Origin: Furfurilactobacillus milii
Lineage (GTDB): Bacteria > Bacillota > Bacilli > Lactobacillales > Lactobacillaceae
Direction: 5' to 3'
DNA: 37,087 nucleotides
NCBI RefSeq assembly: GCF_009863985.1
Contig: NZ_WEZT01000005.1
Location: 158,978 to 196,064, forward strand
Both the position numbers and the translations under genes were made by a program. Shown one piece after another: positions 17,678 to 26,469 of this stretch. The notes beneath the pieces were generated by a model. The model did no database searches and was not told the DNA's origin. It saw only the letters and a list, made by a program, of their open reading frames with translations. Each line of letters starts with the position of its first letter. Position 1 is the stretch's first letter.

Positions 17678-17691
17678 GTTTCAACATTCGG

Positions 17692-17697
17692 TATAAT
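17692..17697 (+). promoter_or_regulatory. -10 box for cmk
   Basis: A perfect TATAAT 36 bases before the cmk start. The -35 position falls in the T tract of the preceding terminator and is not a good match. Confidence 0.5.
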
Positions 17698-17733
17698 GAT
17701 AAGGTTCGAGAATGTGTATAGGAGAGGACAAGC

Positions 17734-18429
17734 ATGAATGATTCTGCTGTAAATGGCATTCAAATTGCCATTGATGGCCCGGCTTCAGCTGGGAAAAGTA
17801 CGGTTGCTAAACTCGTGGCCGCCAAATATGGATACGTTTACCTAGATACAGGTGCAATGTATCGGGCGATTACATGGGTTGCACTGCAACAGAATGTTCA
17901 ACTAGACGATGAATCCGCAGTAATGGCTGTCGTCGATAAGACACCGATTCATTTTGCAGCTGGTTCGCCGGATCAACTTGTTTTTGCAGGTGATCAGAAT
18001 GTTACAAAGGCAATTCGTAGTGAGGACGTTACTAATAACGTTTCAACAGTCGCTGCCTTACCGCAAGTGCGGGCTGCCTTAACTGCGCAAATGCAAAAGA
18101 TTGCTGCGGCAGGTGGTATTGTGATGGACGGTCGTGATATCGGCACAACGGTCTTGCCACATGCACAGGTAAAGATTTTCTTGGTAGCCAGTGTTAAGGA
18201 ACGCGCCCAGCGTCGTTATTTGGAAAATCAGAGTAAGGGCATTGAGGTTTCACTTGAGACACTAGAAGATGAAATTCAAGCTCGCGATTACAAAGATTCT
18301 CACCGGGAGACGTCACCATTGGTTCAGGCCAAGGATGCCCAGCGTTTAGATACGACTTCATTATCGGTTAAGCAAGTGGTCGAACAAATTTCAAAGACCA
18401 TCGATCAATATTTAAATCATCAAGGTTAG
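17734..18429 (+). CDS. cmk: cytidylate kinase
   Basis: Cmk phosphorylates CMP and dCMP to the diphosphates for nucleic acid synthesis. The 231-residue protein has the P-loop [16 protein letters not shown] (about residues 11-26), [12 protein letters not shown] in the NMP-binding region, [12 protein letters not shown], and the lid segment around [20 protein letters not shown] precedes the ATG. The gene is followed by rpsA, the classical cmk-rpsA arrangement found from Proteobacteria to Firmicutes. There is no terminator in the 72-base gap, so some read-through into rpsA is likely. Confidence 0.96.
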   Translation: MNDSAVNGIQIAIDGPASAGKSTVAKLVAAKYGYVYLDTGAMYRAITWVALQQNVQLDDESAVMAVVDKTPIHFAAGSPDQLVFAGDQNVTKAIRSEDVTNNVSTVAALPQVRAALTAQMQKIAAAGGIVMDGRDIGTTVLPHAQVKIFLVASVKERAQRRYLENQSKGIEVSLETLEDEIQARDYKDSHRETSPLVQAKDAQRLDTTSLSVKQVVEQISKTIDQYLNHQG

Positions 18430-18501
18430 GCTTATTACTGGTATTTCATCGGTAATTCGATTATTATGTTAAATAGATATTGTCACTAGGAGGATTTTTT
18501 G

Positions 18502-19698
18502 ATGAGCGAAAGCGAAGACAACAAAGAATTATTAGATGCGTTAAACAACGCGGGCCAAGTAAACATTGGCGATGTCGTTAAGGGTGAAGTATTGGCCATT
18601 GACGAAGACCGACAAGCAATTGTTGGTATCGGCGACACTGGGGTTGAAGGTGTCGTACCAGTAAAGGAATTAACTTCTGATTCAGATTCATTAAAAGTCG
18701 GTGACGTCCTGGATTTAGTTGTCATTTCACGAATTGGCAACGATAAAGAAGGCGGCAGTTACCTGTTATCACAACGTCGTTTGGAAGCCCGCAAGGCTTG
18801 GGACAACATTGAAAAGGAATACCAAAGCGGCGACAACTTGGATGCTACTGTTACACAAGTTGTTAAAGGTGGCTTAGTGGTTGATGCTGGTGTGCGTGGA
18901 TTTGTTCCTGCATCAATGGTTTCTGACCACTACGTTGAAGATTTAAACCAATTCAAGGGTCAAAAATTGACGTTTAAGATTGTGGAAATTGAACCAAGCG
19001 AAAACCGTTTGATTTTGTCCCACCGTGCCATTGTTGAAGCAGAAAACAAGGCTAAACGTGAAGAGTTGTTTGCAACACTGGTTGCTGGTGATGTTGTCGA
19101 AGGTACAGTTGCACGGATGACTGACTTTGGTGCATTCGTTGACCTCGGTGGTGTGGATGGCTTAGTCCATGTTTCCGAAATCTCATACGAGCATGTTAAC
19201 AAACCAAGTGATGTCTTAAAGGTTGGTCAACAAATCAAGGTTAAGGTATTGAATGTTGACCCAGATCGTCAACGAATTTCATTATCCTTGAAGCAGACAC
19301 AGCCTGGTCCTTGGGATGACATCGAAGAAAAGGCTCCAGTTGGTGCCGTTCTTGACGGAACCGTTCGTCGTTTGACTGATTTTGGTGCATTTGTTGAAGT
19401 GTTCTCAGGTGTTGAAGGTTTAGTTCACATTTCACAAATCTCTCACGAACACATTGCTACACCAAATGATGTTTTGAAAGTTGGACAAGATGTTAAGGTT
19501 AAGGTTCTGAATGTTGACCCTGAACAACAACGTCTTGGTTTATCCATCAAGGCACTGGAAGAAAAACCAGCCAGTGAAAATAACCATGAAGAACATGAAG
19601 ATCGTGGCGCTTCCCGTAATGATGTTCAAAATTATTCAAGCGATGATGATGGTGGTTTCACCATTGGTGATTTGACTGGTAACGATTTAAACAAGTAG
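18502..19698 (+). CDS. rpsA: 30S ribosomal protein S1 homologue, four S1 domains
   Basis: The 398-residue protein contains four S1 OB folds, as is normal for Firmicutes S1/YpfD (E. coli has six). They begin near NIGDVVKGEVLAIDED, GDNLDATVTQVVKGGLV, GDVVEGTVARMTDFGAFVDLG and GAVLDGTVRRLTDFGAFVEV. The last two are close copies of each other. The C-terminal 45 residues are acidic and low in complexity. It binds mRNA, though its importance for initiation in Gram-positives is less than in E. coli. AGGAGG (18488-18493) fits the ATG at 18502; an in-frame TTG one codon earlier is less likely. Codon use is strongly biased, as expected for high expression. Confidence 0.94.
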   Translation: MSESEDNKELLDALNNAGQVNIGDVVKGEVLAIDEDRQAIVGIGDTGVEGVVPVKELTSDSDSLKVGDVLDLVVISRIGNDKEGGSYLLSQRRLEARKAWDNIEKEYQSGDNLDATVTQVVKGGLVVDAGVRGFVPASMVSDHYVEDLNQFKGQKLTFKIVEIEPSENRLILSHRAIVEAENKAKREELFATLVAGDVVEGTVARMTDFGAFVDLGGVDGLVHVSEISYEHVNKPSDVLKVGQQIKVKVLNVDPDRQRISLSLKQTQPGPWDDIEEKAPVGAVLDGTVRRLTDFGAFVEVFSGVEGLVHISQISHEHIATPNDVLKVGQDVKVKVLNVDPEQQRLGLSIKALEEKPASENNHEEHEDRGASRNDVQNYSSDDDGGFTIGDLTGNDLNK

Positions 19699-19717
19699 GT
19701 TGAATTAAGCTACCATG

Positions 19718-19747
19718 GATTCCTCCGTTTTGGGGGAATCTTTTTTT
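19718..19747 (+). terminator. rpsA terminator
   Basis: GATTCCTCC (19718-19726) pairs with GGGGGAATC (19732-19740), with one G-U pair, then seven T. Confidence 0.93.
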
Positions 19748-19780
19748 ATGGTAATGCGATGTCTCCCAGCGGGCGGATTG

Positions 19781-19809
19781 TTGCGAAATACGTGACAATT
19801 GCGTACACT
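19781..19809 (+). promoter_or_regulatory. der promoter
   Basis: TTGCGA (19781-19786) and TACACT (19804-19809) are separated by exactly 17 bases, 35 bases before the der start. Confidence 0.7.
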
Positions 19810-19844
19810 AGGACACGATATTGAACAAGAACAGGAGGAAAGCT

Positions 19845-21155
19845 ATGTCTAATCCAACAGTGGCCATTGTTGGCCGACCAAACGTCGGGAAATCCACTAT
19901 TTTTAACCGTTTAGTTGGTGACCGAATTTCCATTGTGGAAGATACGCCGGGAGTTACCCGTGATCGTATTTATTCATCTGCTGAGTGGCTCGGTCGTCAC
20001 TTTAATTTGATTGATACTGGCGGGATTGATCTGTCAGATCAACCGTTTAGTGTACAAATCACCGAACAGGCAGAAATTGCGATTGATGAAGCTGACGTAA
20101 TCGTTTTTTTGGCGAGTGCAGTAGAAGGTGTCACCGACGAGGACGAACAGGTCGCAAAGATTTTATACAGAGCTGATAAGCCGGTCTTATTAGCTGTTAA
20201 CAAGGCCGATAATCCAGAACAACGTCAACAAATTTATGATTTTTATACACTTGGATTTGGCGATCCATACCCAATTTCTGGTGCTCATGGGACCGGTTTA
20301 GGCGATTTATTGGATGCAGTGGTTAAAGAATTTCCAACTGATGCAGCTAACGATGAGGATGACAGTATCCGATTCAGTTTGATTGGTCGGCCTAACGTCG
20401 GCAAATCATCCATTGTGAATGCTTTATTGGGTGAAGATCGGGTCATCGTTTCGGATGTTTCCGGTACTACTCGTGATGCCGTTAACACGAAGTTTACAGA
20501 TCCCGATGGCGATGAGTTCACCATGGTTGATACCGCTGGGCTTCGTAAACGCGGTAAGGTTTATGAAAACACAGAACGTTATTCGGTCATGCGCGCAATG
20601 AGTGCCATCGACAAGAGCGACGTTGTGCTGGTCGTTTTGAATGCTGAAGAAGGCATCCGCGAGCAGGATAAACACGTTGCCGGTTACGCACATGAAGCTG
20701 GTCGTGCGATTATCATCATTGTTAACAAGTGGGATACGTTAACCAAAGACGATTACACGATGGCTAACTTTGAAGCAGAGATTCGTGACCAGTTCCAGTA
20801 TTTGGACTATGCACCGATTGTTTACGTGTCTGCAAAGACACATCAACGTTTGGACAAGTTGCCAGCCTTAATTAAGCAGGTTAACGAGAACCATCGCAAA
20901 CGGATTAAGTCTTCAACATTAAACGACGTGATTACTGATGCAATTGCAACAACACCGACACCGACACAAAATGGACGTCGGTTACGTGTTTATTACGTCA
21001 CCCAAGTTGCAATTCAGCCACCGACATTTGTTTTCTTTGTTAATGATCCGGAACTGATGCATTTCTCATATCAGCGTTTTTTGGAGAATCAAATTCGTAA
21101 GGCGTTCGACTTTACGGGGACGCCAATTCACCTAATTCCGCGTCAAAGAAAGTAG
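19845..21155 (+). CDS. der: ribosome biogenesis GTPase Der (EngA)
   Basis: Der is an essential GTPase with two tandem G domains that helps assemble the 50S subunit. First G domain: [14 protein letters not shown] (from about residue 9), [13 protein letters not shown] and NKAD. Second: [19 protein letters not shown] (from about residue 180), [17 protein letters not shown] and NKWD. The C-terminal KH-like domain includes [23 protein letters not shown]. The length of 436 residues is exactly typical. AGGAGGAA places the start at the ATG of 19845; the frame opens 24 bases earlier without a ribosome binding site. Confidence 0.98.
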   Translation: MSNPTVAIVGRPNVGKSTIFNRLVGDRISIVEDTPGVTRDRIYSSAEWLGRHFNLIDTGGIDLSDQPFSVQITEQAEIAIDEADVIVFLASAVEGVTDEDEQVAKILYRADKPVLLAVNKADNPEQRQQIYDFYTLGFGDPYPISGAHGTGLGDLLDAVVKEFPTDAANDEDDSIRFSLIGRPNVGKSSIVNALLGEDRVIVSDVSGTTRDAVNTKFTDPDGDEFTMVDTAGLRKRGKVYENTERYSVMRAMSAIDKSDVVLVVLNAEEGIREQDKHVAGYAHEAGRAIIIIVNKWDTLTKDDYTMANFEAEIRDQFQYLDYAPIVYVSAKTHQRLDKLPALIKQVNENHRKRIKSSTLNDVITDAIATTPTPTQNGRRLRVYYVTQVAIQPPTFVFFVNDPELMHFSYQRFLENQIRKAFDFTGTPIHLIPRQRK

Positions 21156-21245
21156 TTGCATCAGTCAAATTAGAACGATTCAATCACTTTCATTATAAAA
21201 ATGGCCAGAAACATTGATTTAACAAGGAAAAATGCACTTTTTTGC

Positions 21246-21274
21246 TTGTTCAAACGATGTCTGTGTGGTAAATT
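21246..21274 (+). promoter_or_regulatory. hup promoter with extended -10
   Basis: TTGTTC (21246-21251), 17 bases, then TAAATT (21269-21274) preceded by TGG. It leaves an untranslated leader of roughly 110 bases. Confidence 0.65.
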
Positions 21275-21393
21275 GAATGTTGAAATGATGCGGTTGACCG
21301 TTATTGTTTCGCCGTTTCTGGACCACTCAGAGATGGCTACTAGATGTTTACATAATTAAACGTCTAAGCCCAAATCCGGAGGTGAAATCTCAC

Positions 21394-21669
21394 ATGGCAA
21401 ACAAGGCACAATTAGTTAACGATGTTGCAGCAGCAACTGGTTTAACCAAGAAATCAGCAACAGAGGCTGTTGATGCAGTTTTTGACTCAGTTCAAAAGAG
21501 CTTAGCTAAGGGCGACAAGGTGCAATTGATCGGCTTTGGTAACTTCGAAGTACGTTCACGCGCTGCTCGTAAGGGCCGTAACCCACAAACTGGGCAAGAA
21601 ATCGAAATCCCAGCAAGCAAGGTACCTGCATTCAAGCCAGGTAAAGCTTTAAAGGATGCCGTTAAGTAA
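21394..21669 (+). CDS. hup: DNA-binding protein HU
   Basis: HU is the abundant nucleoid protein that bends DNA as a dimer. The 91-residue protein begins [20 protein letters not shown] and carries the signature [18 protein letters not shown] (about residues 46-63), covering the start of the beta arm, with the arm tip PQTGQEI following. GGAGGTGA (21378-21385) sits 8 bases before the ATG. The frame is open 90 bases further upstream, but that stretch is the leader and has no family similarity. Codons are the biased set used in highly expressed genes. Adjacent to der as in most lactobacilli, with its own promoter and terminator. Confidence 0.97.
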   Translation: MANKAQLVNDVAAATGLTKKSATEAVDAVFDSVQKSLAKGDKVQLIGFGNFEVRSRAARKGRNPQTGQEIEIPASKVPAFKPGKALKDAVK

Positions 21670-21688
21670 TTTATTACTTGATGGATAA

Positions 21689-21715
21689 GGACTCGGAGAA
21701 ATCCGGGTCCTTTTT
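21689..21715 (+). terminator. hup terminator
   Basis: GGACTCGGA (21689-21697) pairs with TCCGGGTCC (21702-21710), closed by a stable GAAA tetraloop and followed by five T. Confidence 0.95.
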
Positions 21716-21943
21716 CTTTGCTCAAACTAATTGTCATAGTTTGTTTGAGATAGTGATTATATTAGCGTTTGCGGTTGTCAAAATCGAATGTTGCCATGAG
21801 ACCGATCCAAGGGAACGGCGTTTCTGGTTGATGCGCCGATACTCGCACTATTAACGCAACACTATCAGTGCGTTTGCTGGTGTTAAACGTCGGATAAGGG
21901 TACAATAATATGTCGATATTAAGAATTATGAGGAGGCCGAAAC

Positions 21944-23224
21944 ATGAGTGAGACGGATAGTTATTCGGTTCAAATGCTCGATGCTTTGCAAAGTGGTCAG
22001 GTAGATAAATCAAATAAATTATTTGCGTGGGCATTGCGTAAAGATGATGACGACACTTTGTATAATTTGGCTGAACAATTATATGGCCTAGGTTTCAATA
22101 AAAAGGCGCAACGGATCTATGAAAAATTATTAAAAGAGTATCCAGACGAGGACGAACTGAGAACGAGTTTGGCCGACATTGCGATTGACGAGGGTGACAC
22201 GGACGCTGCAACTAATTATTTGGATGCCGTCTCGCCAGATTCTGACGCGTATCTACAAAGCCTGTTAGTGGCGGCTGACCTATATCAATCAGAGGAATTA
22301 TTTGAAGTTAGCGAACAAAAATTGTTAACGGCAGAAAAAATTGCCCCAGATGAACCGGTGGTGCTGTTTGCACTTGGTGAATTCTATTTCATGATGCGTG
22401 AATATCAAAAATCAATTAACTATTATTTGGATTTGATCAAACGTGGTATTCCAAAGATGGAAGACGTAGATTTGGTTTCTCGCATTGGGGTTGCTTATGC
22501 TAATTCCGGTAAATTTGAACAAGCGGTTGGTTACCTTGAGCAGATTCATACAGCCGATATGACACCGGACGTCCGTTTTCAACTTGGTTTTGTGTATACG
22601 CAACTTAAGGATAATCAAAAGGCGATTCACACATTTGAACAGTTGCATGACGAGGATCCGTCGTATTCGTCACTGTATCCGTATCTCGCCCGTGCACTGT
22701 CTGATGATAATCAGGTTGAGGCAGCCTATAAGGTCGCTCAAGAGGGTTTAGGTGTCGATGAGTATAACCAGGACCTCTTCGGGTTAGCGGCGAATTTGGC
22801 GCTTAAACTGCAGGAAAATGAAGCTGCTGAGGACTACCTCAAACGTGGGCTAGCACTGGATCCTGATAATCAGACGCTCATGATCCAGTTGAGCAACTTG
22901 TATGTTCAGGCTCATCATGATGTAGCAAATGTGGATTTGGCAACTCAGTACGTTCAGCGTGACCAAGTTGATCCACAAGTGTACTGGAATTTGGCGGTTT
23001 CTTACGTTCGTTTGGAAAAGAATGAAGAAGCGCAAACTTACTATGATGCAGCACGGCCTTACTTTGAAGACAATCCTGACTTTTTAAAGCCGGCATTCTT
23101 CTTCTACCGTGAGCAGGGGCAACCTGAAGTTGCGGTTAATTTGCTGCGGAACTATCTGAAGTTGCAACCGGAGGACGAAGAAATGGTTGCAGCATTAGAA
23201 GATTACGAAGACCAAGGTCACTAA
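21944..23224 (+). CDS. TPR repeat protein (YpiA-like)
   Basis: The 426-residue acidic protein is built almost wholly of helix-turn-helix tetratricopeptide repeats. Examples are LYNLAEQLYGLGFNKKAQRIYEKLLKEYPDEDE and the repeats around residues 135, 170, 205, 275 and 345. There is no signal peptide or membrane helix, so it is cytoplasmic and probably a scaffold. It resembles Bacillus YpiA, whose molecular role is not defined. GAGGAGG precedes the ATG. A possible -10 box TACAAT lies at 21901-21906 without a clear -35. The gene is monocistronic and ends at a bidirectional terminator. Confidence 0.85.
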   Translation: MSETDSYSVQMLDALQSGQVDKSNKLFAWALRKDDDDTLYNLAEQLYGLGFNKKAQRIYEKLLKEYPDEDELRTSLADIAIDEGDTDAATNYLDAVSPDSDAYLQSLLVAADLYQSEELFEVSEQKLLTAEKIAPDEPVVLFALGEFYFMMREYQKSINYYLDLIKRGIPKMEDVDLVSRIGVAYANSGKFEQAVGYLEQIHTADMTPDVRFQLGFVYTQLKDNQKAIHTFEQLHDEDPSYSSLYPYLARALSDDNQVEAAYKVAQEGLGVDEYNQDLFGLAANLALKLQENEAAEDYLKRGLALDPDNQTLMIQLSNLYVQAHHDVANVDLATQYVQRDQVDPQVYWNLAVSYVRLEKNEEAQTYYDAARPYFEDNPDFLKPAFFFYREQGQPEVAVNLLRNYLKLQPEDEEMVAALEDYEDQGH

Positions 23225-23233
23225 AAATAATTT

Positions 23234-23295
23234 AAAAAGCGATTCATCGAATGATGACACCTCAATAGGTGGTCTCATGTTGATGAATCGCTTTT
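23234..23295. terminator. bidirectional terminator between TPR gene and recombinase-like gene
   Basis: AAAAAGCGATTCATC (23234-23248) pairs with GATGAATCGCTTTT (23282-23295), giving A/T tracts on both sides. It serves the TPR gene (+) and the convergent gene (-). The loop of about 33 bases contains a weaker ACACCT/AGGTGG hairpin. Confidence 0.85.
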
Positions 23296-23296
23296 C

Positions 23297-24130
23297 TTAT
23301 GCCTGAATCTGTTGCTGTAGTTCTTGATAATAACGCAAACTTTGTGGCGTCAATCGTAACGCCTGTGAGAGCGTTTGATTGTCGTCATGACGGTGACGTT
23401 GTAGATATACAATAATAAAGGCTTGATGCAACGCACGCGGCGAAAGTGAGAATCCCAGGCGCTCTTCATCAGCGTCCAAGTACTTATGCAGCGCGGGTAA
23501 AGTCAGCTGGGAGTGTTCTAGGTCGAGGCGTTGCTTTAAAAATAGGTCCTGTGATTGCTGTTTTGTTTGCAATGGCGCAATAAAGTGCTGGTAGGCACGG
23601 ATAAATTGCCGCTCAAACGGTTTCCATTGTAATGTGGCGAATGTTTTGTAAAAACCTGGTTGTAAAAATTCAGCAGCTGTAAATCCCTGATTAATGAGTA
23701 ACAAACTGAGTCGTGTGTAAAAGCTCAATTGACCGTCTTCGACGATTTCACCCAGTTCATCTAGCCACTTGACTGTCACCTTTGTAGGCTTTGCCAATGT
23801 TTTGCCGTGCATCGTTAAAGTTGGCAATTCTTGCATGAGGTGATGTCCAAAAGCCCATTTAAAGTAATTATTTAGATGAGACAGCAACTTGTTGTAGGTG
23901 TTGGGATTAATAGTGTGGTGTGCTAGGCGATAGCTCAAATAATCTTGAACATCGTGCTCGAAGATATTGGTTAATTTCGGTGCTGTCGCAAAGCCAGTAT
24001 TGTTTTGCATCAAGTAATCAAAAAGTGCTCGTAAATCCCCGTGATACTGATTGATAGTGGTTGTTGCTAAACCACTTTGCTTTAAATGAGCTTCAAATTC
24101 TGTTTGGTACGGATACACTTGATTAGTCAT
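23297..24130 (-). CDS. degenerate tyrosine-recombinase-like protein
   Basis: The N-terminal 95 residues match the SAM-like core-binding domain of XerC/XerD recombinases (FEAHLKQSGLATTTINQYHGDLRALFDYL, then VQDYLSYRL and a NKLLSHLNNYFKWAF segment). The C-terminal half keeps the approximate fold but not the active site. The first Arg position reads INQGFTAAEFL, the His-x-x-Arg-His box reads SPRALHQAF, and the last His is missing; only a Tyr near RYYQEL could correspond to the nucleophile. The 277-residue protein is full length and in frame, not a decayed fragment. A catalytically inactive XerD-like protein is known in streptococci, encoded near scpA; whether this is its counterpart is inference. 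AAAGGAC precedes the ATG. It is 31 bases downstream of the YitT gene, likely the same transcript. Confidence 0.75.
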   Translation of the reverse strand: MTNQVYPYQTEFEAHLKQSGLATTTINQYHGDLRALFDYLMQNNTGFATAPKLTNIFEHDVQDYLSYRLAHHTINPNTYNKLLSHLNNYFKWAFGHHLMQELPTLTMHGKTLAKPTKVTVKWLDELGEIVEDGQLSFYTRLSLLLINQGFTAAEFLQPGFYKTFATLQWKPFERQFIRAYQHFIAPLQTKQQSQDLFLKQRLDLEHSQLTLPALHKYLDADEERLGFSLSPRALHQAFIIVYLQRHRHDDNQTLSQALRLTPQSLRYYQELQQQIQA

Positions 24131-24161
24131 AAATGTCCTTTAAATACATGAGAATTAAAAT

Positions 24162-25037
24162 TTAGAAAAGCGAACGGCGTTTGACCACTTTATATGAGAA
24201 TCCTTCACCGATGTTTTGTTGCACGGGTAAGATCGACATAAAGGCATGATCGTCAATCCGTTCTACAATTCGTCGCATCGTCTGGACCTCTCGCGGACTG
24301 ATGACACAGTAGAGCATCTTTCGTGGCGTATTCGTAAAGCCACCCTCGGCGTTCAGATAAGTTACCCCACGTCGGAGTTCAGCGATGATGGCTGTTGCAA
24401 TTTCCTCATTTTTGTCGCTCATAATCATAATGGCGCGAGCTGCATAGGCGCCAGATTGGGTGAAATTAACAATTTGCGTGAATACAAACGAGCACAACAA
24501 CGTGTACATCATGTGCACAACGTCAATGTAGACCAATGACGCTGATAACACCACGACATCCTGAATCAGGAGGCTACGCCCCATCGGCACGCCACTTTGC
24601 TTTTCAAAAATGCGGGCAATGATGTCGGTACCACCCAGTGTGCCACCGGAACGATAAACTAAACCACAGCCGAAACCACCCATAATGCCGGCCAACGCAC
24701 CCGCAATGAACAAGTCATGGTGAATATTGATGGCAATGGGCACCCGTTGCCACACCCACAGCCATACAGATAGCATGGAAATCCCGAAAACGGTGTATAC
24801 AAACGAACGTCGACCCAATAAACGCCAGCCAATCAATAACAATGGTACGTTGATGGCAAACGTAGTGTAAGCAGGATTCAAATTAAGTAATGCCCGTAAT
24901 ATTAATGAAATCCCGGCAACGCCACCGTCGGCTAGCCTGTTCACAATGTTAACGTAAACTAACCCAAAAGCGTATAGTGCTGCGCCCAGAGCAATAAATA
25001 TAAAATCGCGTAACCGCATCGTTTCATCTTGTCTCAT
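24162..25037 (-). CDS. YitT family membrane protein (DUF161 + DUF2179)
   Basis: The protein has about five or six transmembrane helices in its first 200 residues, containing NRLADGGVAGISLIL, GFGCGLVYRSGGTLGGTDIIA and similar Gly-rich family motifs. It ends with a cytoplasmic DUF2179 domain (ARAIMIMSDKNEEIATAI to FMSILPVQQNIGEGF). YitT proteins are widespread paralogous membrane proteins of Firmicutes; transported substrate and role are unknown. The start is the ATG at 25037 (291 residues), 5 bases after GGGGG. An in-frame TTG at 25049 and an ATG at 25019 are alternatives. It is transcribed leftward, divergent from cca. Confidence 0.88.
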   Translation of the reverse strand: MRQDETMRLRDFIFIALGAALYAFGLVYVNIVNRLADGGVAGISLILRALLNLNPAYTTFAINVPLLLIGWRLLGRRSFVYTVFGISMLSVWLWVWQRVPIAINIHHDLFIAGALAGIMGGFGCGLVYRSGGTLGGTDIIARIFEKQSGVPMGRSLLIQDVVVLSASLVYIDVVHMMYTLLCSFVFTQIVNFTQSGAYAARAIMIMSDKNEEIATAIIAELRRGVTYLNAEGGFTNTPRKMLYCVISPREVQTMRRIVERIDDHAFMSILPVQQNIGEGFSYKVVKRRSLF

Positions 25038-25127
25038 TATGGCCCCCAATGATCCGTGAATATTTTACTATCACTAAAGATAGCAGACCAGTTGAAGTTT
25101 AGCCATAGTGTATCAATGCCATATTTC

Positions 25128-25136
25128 TGCTAGAAT
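25128..25136 (+). promoter_or_regulatory. extended -10 promoter for cca
   Basis: TGC followed by TAGAAT (25131-25136), 34 bases before the cca start. No clear -35. Confidence 0.55.
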
Positions 25137-25170
25137 GGGTGATAAATAGTTAATGAGGGGATGGCATAAC

Positions 25171-26406
25171 ATGCGTTTAGCACAATTGCCGCGAGAATTT
25201 GTGGGTGCACAACCCATTTTGGCAACGCTCGAAGCCGCTGGTTATGAAGCCTACTTTGTGGGTGGTTCAGTGAGAGACACAATTTTAGGCAAACCAATTC
25301 ACGATGTGGACATTGCCACTAGTGCGTACCCAGAAGAAGTAAAGGCATTATTCAAACGGACGGTAGATACCGGTATTGAACACGGCACCGTCATGATTTT
25401 GGATCACGGAACTGGCTATGAAACAACAACCTTTCGGACAGAATCTGGTTATCAAGATTATCGCCGGCCAGATAAAGTGACATTTGTTCGCCACTTGGAA
25501 GATGACCTTAAACGCCGTGATTTCACAATTAATGCGCTGGCTCTGCGCCAAGATGGCGAAGTTATTGATTTGTTCGACGGATTAAGTGACCTGAAGGCTG
25601 GCATTATCCGTGCCGTCGGTGATCCGGAAGCACGCTTCGGTGAAGATGCACTACGCATGATGCGCGCCGTTCGTTTTGCTAGTCAATTGAACTTTAAAAT
25701 TGAAGATAAAACGTTGGCAGCTATTCACACGCACGCGCATTTGTTGAGTCAAATTGCGGTTGAACGGATTCATGATGAGTTTGTGCGGATGATGCTAGGG
25801 AAAGCAGCATATCGTGGCCTGTCTATGATGATTCAAACGACATTGGCAGACTATTGTCCTGGTTTGGTGGGGCATACGATCGATTTGTCCACGATTGCGA
25901 CGGTACCGGCATTAGCACCTAAAGATGAAGTTGAAGTTTGGGCGATGGTGGCATTTCATTTAGGGCTGTCATATCCAGACACGGTGGAGTTCTTGCAAGC
26001 ATGGAAGACAGCCAATCATATCATCAAGGCGGCCAATCAGGCGCTTCATTTGGCATATGCACAACAGTATCATGGTGTTACCAAACAATTGTTGTTTGCT
26101 ATGACGCCAGATACAATCGCTGCAGGCACCAATGTTGCCCGCATGAGTGGCTATGGTCCAGATGATCCAAACGAGTGGCTGAGTGTTTATAATGAGCTAC
26201 CAATCAAGGATTCGCATGACCTTGCGCTGAGCGGCGCTGACTTAATCAAAAAAGCCGGTTTAACGCCTGGTCCTGCAGTTGGTGAAACGCTGCAAAAAAT
26301 TCAAAATGCCGTTATTGATGGTGAACTTAATAATGAGGCCGCCGAATTGTTGAAATATGTTCAGGATAAGATCCTGGCAAAAAACGACACCTCAACGAAA
26401 AAATGA
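25171..26406 (+). CDS. cca: CCA-adding tRNA nucleotidyltransferase
   Basis: This class II enzyme adds or repairs the 3' CCA end of tRNAs using CTP and ATP without a template. The head domain has FVGGSVRDTILGKPIHDVDIATSA (about residues 29-52) with the catalytic Asp pair in DVD, then RRDFTINALAL, and the base-selecting neck region RFGEDALRMMRAVRFASQLNF (about residues 155-175). At 411 residues it matches the Gram-positive class. An ATG at 25153 opens the frame, but AGGGGA (25156-25161) lies between it and the ATG at 25171, so I use the latter. The ABC-F gene follows after 63 bases without a terminator. Confidence 0.96.
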   Translation: MRLAQLPREFVGAQPILATLEAAGYEAYFVGGSVRDTILGKPIHDVDIATSAYPEEVKALFKRTVDTGIEHGTVMILDHGTGYETTTFRTESGYQDYRRPDKVTFVRHLEDDLKRRDFTINALALRQDGEVIDLFDGLSDLKAGIIRAVGDPEARFGEDALRMMRAVRFASQLNFKIEDKTLAAIHTHAHLLSQIAVERIHDEFVRMMLGKAAYRGLSMMIQTTLADYCPGLVGHTIDLSTIATVPALAPKDEVEVWAMVAFHLGLSYPDTVEFLQAWKTANHIIKAANQALHLAYAQQYHGVTKQLLFAMTPDTIAAGTNVARMSGYGPDDPNEWLSVYNELPIKDSHDLALSGADLIKKAGLTPGPAVGETLQKIQNAVIDGELNNEAAELLKYVQDKILAKNDTSTKK

Positions 26407-26469
26407 GATTGCTTCTGGCGTAAGTTGCCAGTGACAACTGTTAGAGATAGGACGGACAAAAAATAAATC

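Noticed and set aside
21762-22034. 90-codon minus-strand frame between hup and the TPR gene
   Set aside because: It overlaps the TPR gene start and ribosome binding site, has no good start signal and no recognisable domain.
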